DNA of 64,000 nt from an uncultured Isosphaeraceae bacterium. GTDB taxonomy: Bacteria > Planctomycetota > Planctomycetia > Isosphaerales > Isosphaeraceae. How positions within the stretch are numbered: the first letter of the stretch is position 1; each line of letters starts with the position of its first letter. The DNA lies in NCBI GenBank assembly GCA_945957605.1, contig CAMFLR010000004.1, forward strand, positions 585,418-649,417. Reading direction: 5' to 3'. The notes beneath the pieces are model-generated. The model worked only from the letters and a program-made list of their open reading frames with translations. It searched no databases and was not told the DNA's origin. Positions 62,416-64,000 of the stretch are shown one piece after another. Position numbers and translations under genes: made by a program.

Positions 62416-62576
62416 CTCAAGTTTTCGCTGTGTTTTGCCGGTGTGACACAAATTCCGAAAAAAGATTAAAGTTTGGTCCAGGTTGTGCACCAGGGGTTAA
62501 TGTTCTCATCACTCTCCTCGCTTGACCATCCTTCACGGTCAGCCCACCCCATACAGCTTCCAAGGAAGGAGCCTGC

Positions 62577-62900
62577 ATGGCCTGGTCTAACGTTAGCGCA
62601 GCTTCCGTGCTCGAAATGATCGTCATGGCCTTCCAGGTGTTCGGCGTGGTGTCGCTTTGCGTCACTCGCCTGGTCTCGGAGGCGCGCTGGGCAGAACGGG
62701 GACGAATCGCGTTCGTGATCGCGATGGTCGGACTCGGCGTCGCTGGGGCCCTTTGCGGCCGGCAAGACTCTGAGTTTGCCCTCTTCGCCGGAGGAACCAT
62801 GACGGCCCTCCTCATCGGCATGACGATCGGCAACGGCGCACATCATACAAACCGATCGCCCGCCCACCATGTTCTCCACGAAGTTCCGGCGGTCGCCTAA
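62577..62900 (+). CDS. Small membrane protein, planctomycete-specific type
   Basis: A 107-residue protein with three hydrophobic segments (LEMIVMAFQVFGVVSLCVT, IAFVIAMVGLGVAGALC and FAGGTMTALLIGMTIGNG). The C-terminus (HHTNRSPAHHVLHEVPAVA) is His-rich and cytosolic or periplasmic. AAGGAAGGAG precedes the ATG at a good distance, and a terminator follows the stop, so it is a single-gene unit. Families of this size are common in planctomycetes with no known role. I cannot assign a function. Confidence 0.75.
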   Translation: MAWSNVSAASVLEMIVMAFQVFGVVSLCVTRLVSEARWAERGRIAFVIAMVGLGVAGALCGRQDSEFALFAGGTMTALLIGMTIGNGAHHTNRSPAHHVLHEVPAVA

Positions 62901-62944
62901 GTTTTTTTCGCGATTTATCTGCTTGTAAAATCTTGTGTTAGATC

Positions 62945-62975
62945 AATCGGGACGATTTCGTCCCGATTTTTTTTT
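62945..62975 (+). terminator. Rho-independent terminator of the small membrane gene
   Basis: A perfect 11-bp stem (AATCGGGACGA with TCGTCCCGATT), a 2-nt loop, then seven T (62969-62975). It lies 45 nt after the stop of the gene at 62577. Confidence 0.93.
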
Positions 62976-63315
62976 GCCTGCGATTTGACCGCCTCCAATT
63001 CGTGGTTCATAGTTGCGACGATTCCAGATCGACGGATCGATTTCCGACCGAACGCCGCACACTTTGAACGACTCACCTCTCCGGATTCGTTCCGCCGATG
63101 GCTGGCCACTTCGAGCCGGCGCGACGGACAGATCAGCCACCTGAATTACCCCTCTCCGCCACGCTGATCTCGCAAAGGCCCGCATGGACTGCTTGGCTTT
63201 GCCTCGAATTGTTCCTTTGCGTTCGCGACGGTTCGAAAATAACCCCGAAAAGATAACGATCCCGCTCGTTATCTCACCGTCCGGTACTCGGGTTTTGCGG
63301 GATGAGGACCATGCC
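62976..63315. other. Intergenic region and leader of the BON gene
   Basis: About 340 nt without a convincing gene; a 146-codon minus frame here is not supported by motifs or a Shine-Dalgarno. A 9-bp perfect hairpin lies near its end (63251-63274). The promoter of the BON gene must lie upstream. Confidence 0.5.
63251..63274. repeat. Inverted repeat 40 nt upstream of the BON gene
   Basis: AGATAACGA and TCGTTATCT form a perfect 9-bp stem with a 6-nt loop (TCCCGC). No T-run follows, so it is not an intrinsic terminator. It could be an operator half-site pair or a 5' leader hairpin. Confidence 0.6.
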
Positions 63316-64000
63316 ATGTTGCTTGGACTGAAACGGATTTCGATCGCGTTGGGGCTCGTGGCCGCCTCGGCCGTGGGCGCCAATGCCCAAGCCCCGAACC
63401 AGAACCAGGCGACCGCCGACGCCGTCGCCCGCGTCCTGAAGGGCAGCCCCGAACTGAGCGGCTACCGCATCGAAATCGAAACGCAGAACGGCGTCGTCAC
63501 GCTGTCGGGCAGCGTCACGAACGACACCCAGAAGGCTCGTGCCGGTGCCCTCACCAGCCGCGTTGCGGGTGTTGCCTCGGTGGTCAACAAGATGAACGTC
63601 GCGAGCGATCGCCGCGTTCGTCCGGTGCAGTACCAGGTTGCGATGGGTGGCCACGGTCACGGCGGCGTCATGACCTCCACCCCTGTTGGTGGCGGTGCGG
63701 TGATGTCGGCTGAAGCCGGTGCTGCTCCGTCCTTCGAAGGCGGCCCGCTTCCCGAAGGTGCGGCCGGCCGTCCCGGTGCGACCCAGGCCACGACCCCGAA
63801 CATGCCGAACTACGCGTGGCCCAGCTACGCTCCGTACCCGAACTACTCGGCGGTTGGCTACCCGACGGCCTACCCCTGGCAGGCCTGGCCGAACATCTCG
63901 GCTCCCTATCCCTACCCCGAAGTTCCCCTCGACTGGCGTGCAGTGACCCTCCGCTGGGACGACGGAATCTGGTGGCTCGACTTCAAGAAGCACTACACCC
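63316..64000 (+). CDS. BON domain exported protein, 3' end outside the window
   Basis: At least 228 residues from ATG 63316, with GAGGA upstream. The signal peptide is RISIALGLVAASAVGANAQ. A BON domain covers about 30-95 (ATADAVARVLKGSPELSG, TQNGVVTLSGSVTNDTQKAR, GVASVVNKMNV). A Gly/Ala/Pro linker follows, then an aromatic tail with NYAWPSYAPYPNYSAVGYP and PYPEVPLDWRAVTLRWDDG. BON domains bind membranes or envelope components. The aromatic tail is conserved-looking among planctomycete homologues I recall, but this was not checked. The remainder is cut by the window end. Confidence 0.85.
   Translation, partial: MLLGLKRISIALGLVAASAVGANAQAPNQNQATADAVARVLKGSPELSGYRIEIETQNGVVTLSGSVTNDTQKARAGALTSRVAGVASVVNKMNVASDRRVRPVQYQVAMGGHGHGGVMTSTPVGGGAVMSAEAGAAPSFEGGPLPEGAAGRPGATQATTPNMPNYAWPSYAPYPNYSAVGYPTAYPWQAWPNISAPYPYPEVPLDWRAVTLRWDDGIWWLDFKKHYT

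Noticed and set aside
62943..63383. 146-codon minus frame across the BON gene start
   Set aside because: It covers a strong terminator and the BON signal peptide region; the translation has no family signs.
1..64000. tRNA, rRNA, CRISPR, insertion sequence or prophage
   Set aside because: No cloverleaf, rRNA segments, spaced direct repeats or transposase/phage motifs were recognised by reading; a tRNA or small RNA scan was not possible here.

Overview
The window reads as a chromosomal segment of a planctomycete (phylum Planctomycetota). It carries three DUF1501 proteins, one paired with a DUF1549/DUF1553 protein, a DUF1559 pseudopilin-like protein beside a tiny lipoprotein, a PEP-CTERM protein, very large Ser/Thr kinases, glycine dehydrogenase split into two subunits, and a BON protein with an aromatic tail. 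Genus cannot be fixed from the sequence alone. The DNA is GC-rich, genes are dense on both strands, and no rRNA, tRNA, CRISPR array, IS element or prophage was recognised. It looks like core chromosome with lineage-specific accessory genes.

Layout. 1-6.4 kb (minus): a signalling run of a five-PAS histidine kinase, a receiver protein, a receiver-histidine kinase hybrid, a receiver with an ATPase-like tail, and an unknown gene cut by the window edge. 6.6-9.1 kb (plus): a small 2Fe-2S protein, panC, panD and lgt. 9.1-11 kb (minus): a MoxR ATPase and an FHA protein separated by a terminator hairpin. 11.2-18.9 kb (minus): gcvT, gcvH, gcvPA, gcvPB, an ABC exporter pair and a lipoate ligase-like gene, which together could build and lipoylate the glycine cleavage system. 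19.2-22.2 kb (plus): a CNNM/CorC protein, a DUF493 protein and a YrdC-like/low-molecular-weight phosphatase fusion. 22.2-27.2 kb (minus): a PEP-CTERM trypsin-like protease translationally coupled to a 1228-residue pseudokinase-kinase-SRPBCC-zinc ribbon-cyclase-like protein, plus a 29-residue very basic protein. 28.2-33.5 kb (minus): DUF1501, DUF1549/DUF1553 and a second DUF1501. 33.9-37.4 kb (plus): four genes coupled by 4-nt overlaps (membrane protein, zinc-ribbon CPBP protease, membrane protein, MalK-like ATPase without permease). 37.5-39 kb (minus): DUF1559 protein and small lipoprotein. 39.4-45.3 kb (plus): an enolase-superfamily protein, rtcB and recQ. 45.3-49.8 kb (minus): argF, argD, argB, a half-size TauE/SafE protein and rsmE. 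49.9-55.1 kb (plus): an ExeA-like ATPase, a CxxCH/toroid-repeat protein, an LRR protein, a third DUF1501 and a TolB-like propeller. 55.2-57.9 kb (minus): a HEAT-repeat lipoprotein and an unknown gene. 58.1-64 kb: two coupled exported proteins, a stand-alone receiver (minus), a Pro/Ala-rich lipoprotein, a small membrane protein and a BON-domain protein running off the end.

The strongest candidates for something undescribed are the kinase/pseudo-cyclase plus PEP-CTERM protease pair (22.2-26.9 kb), the YrdC-like/phosphatase fusion, the 29-residue basic protein, and the terminator-like hairpin pressed against the moxR start codon. All functional assignments come from reading motifs; no database search was run.
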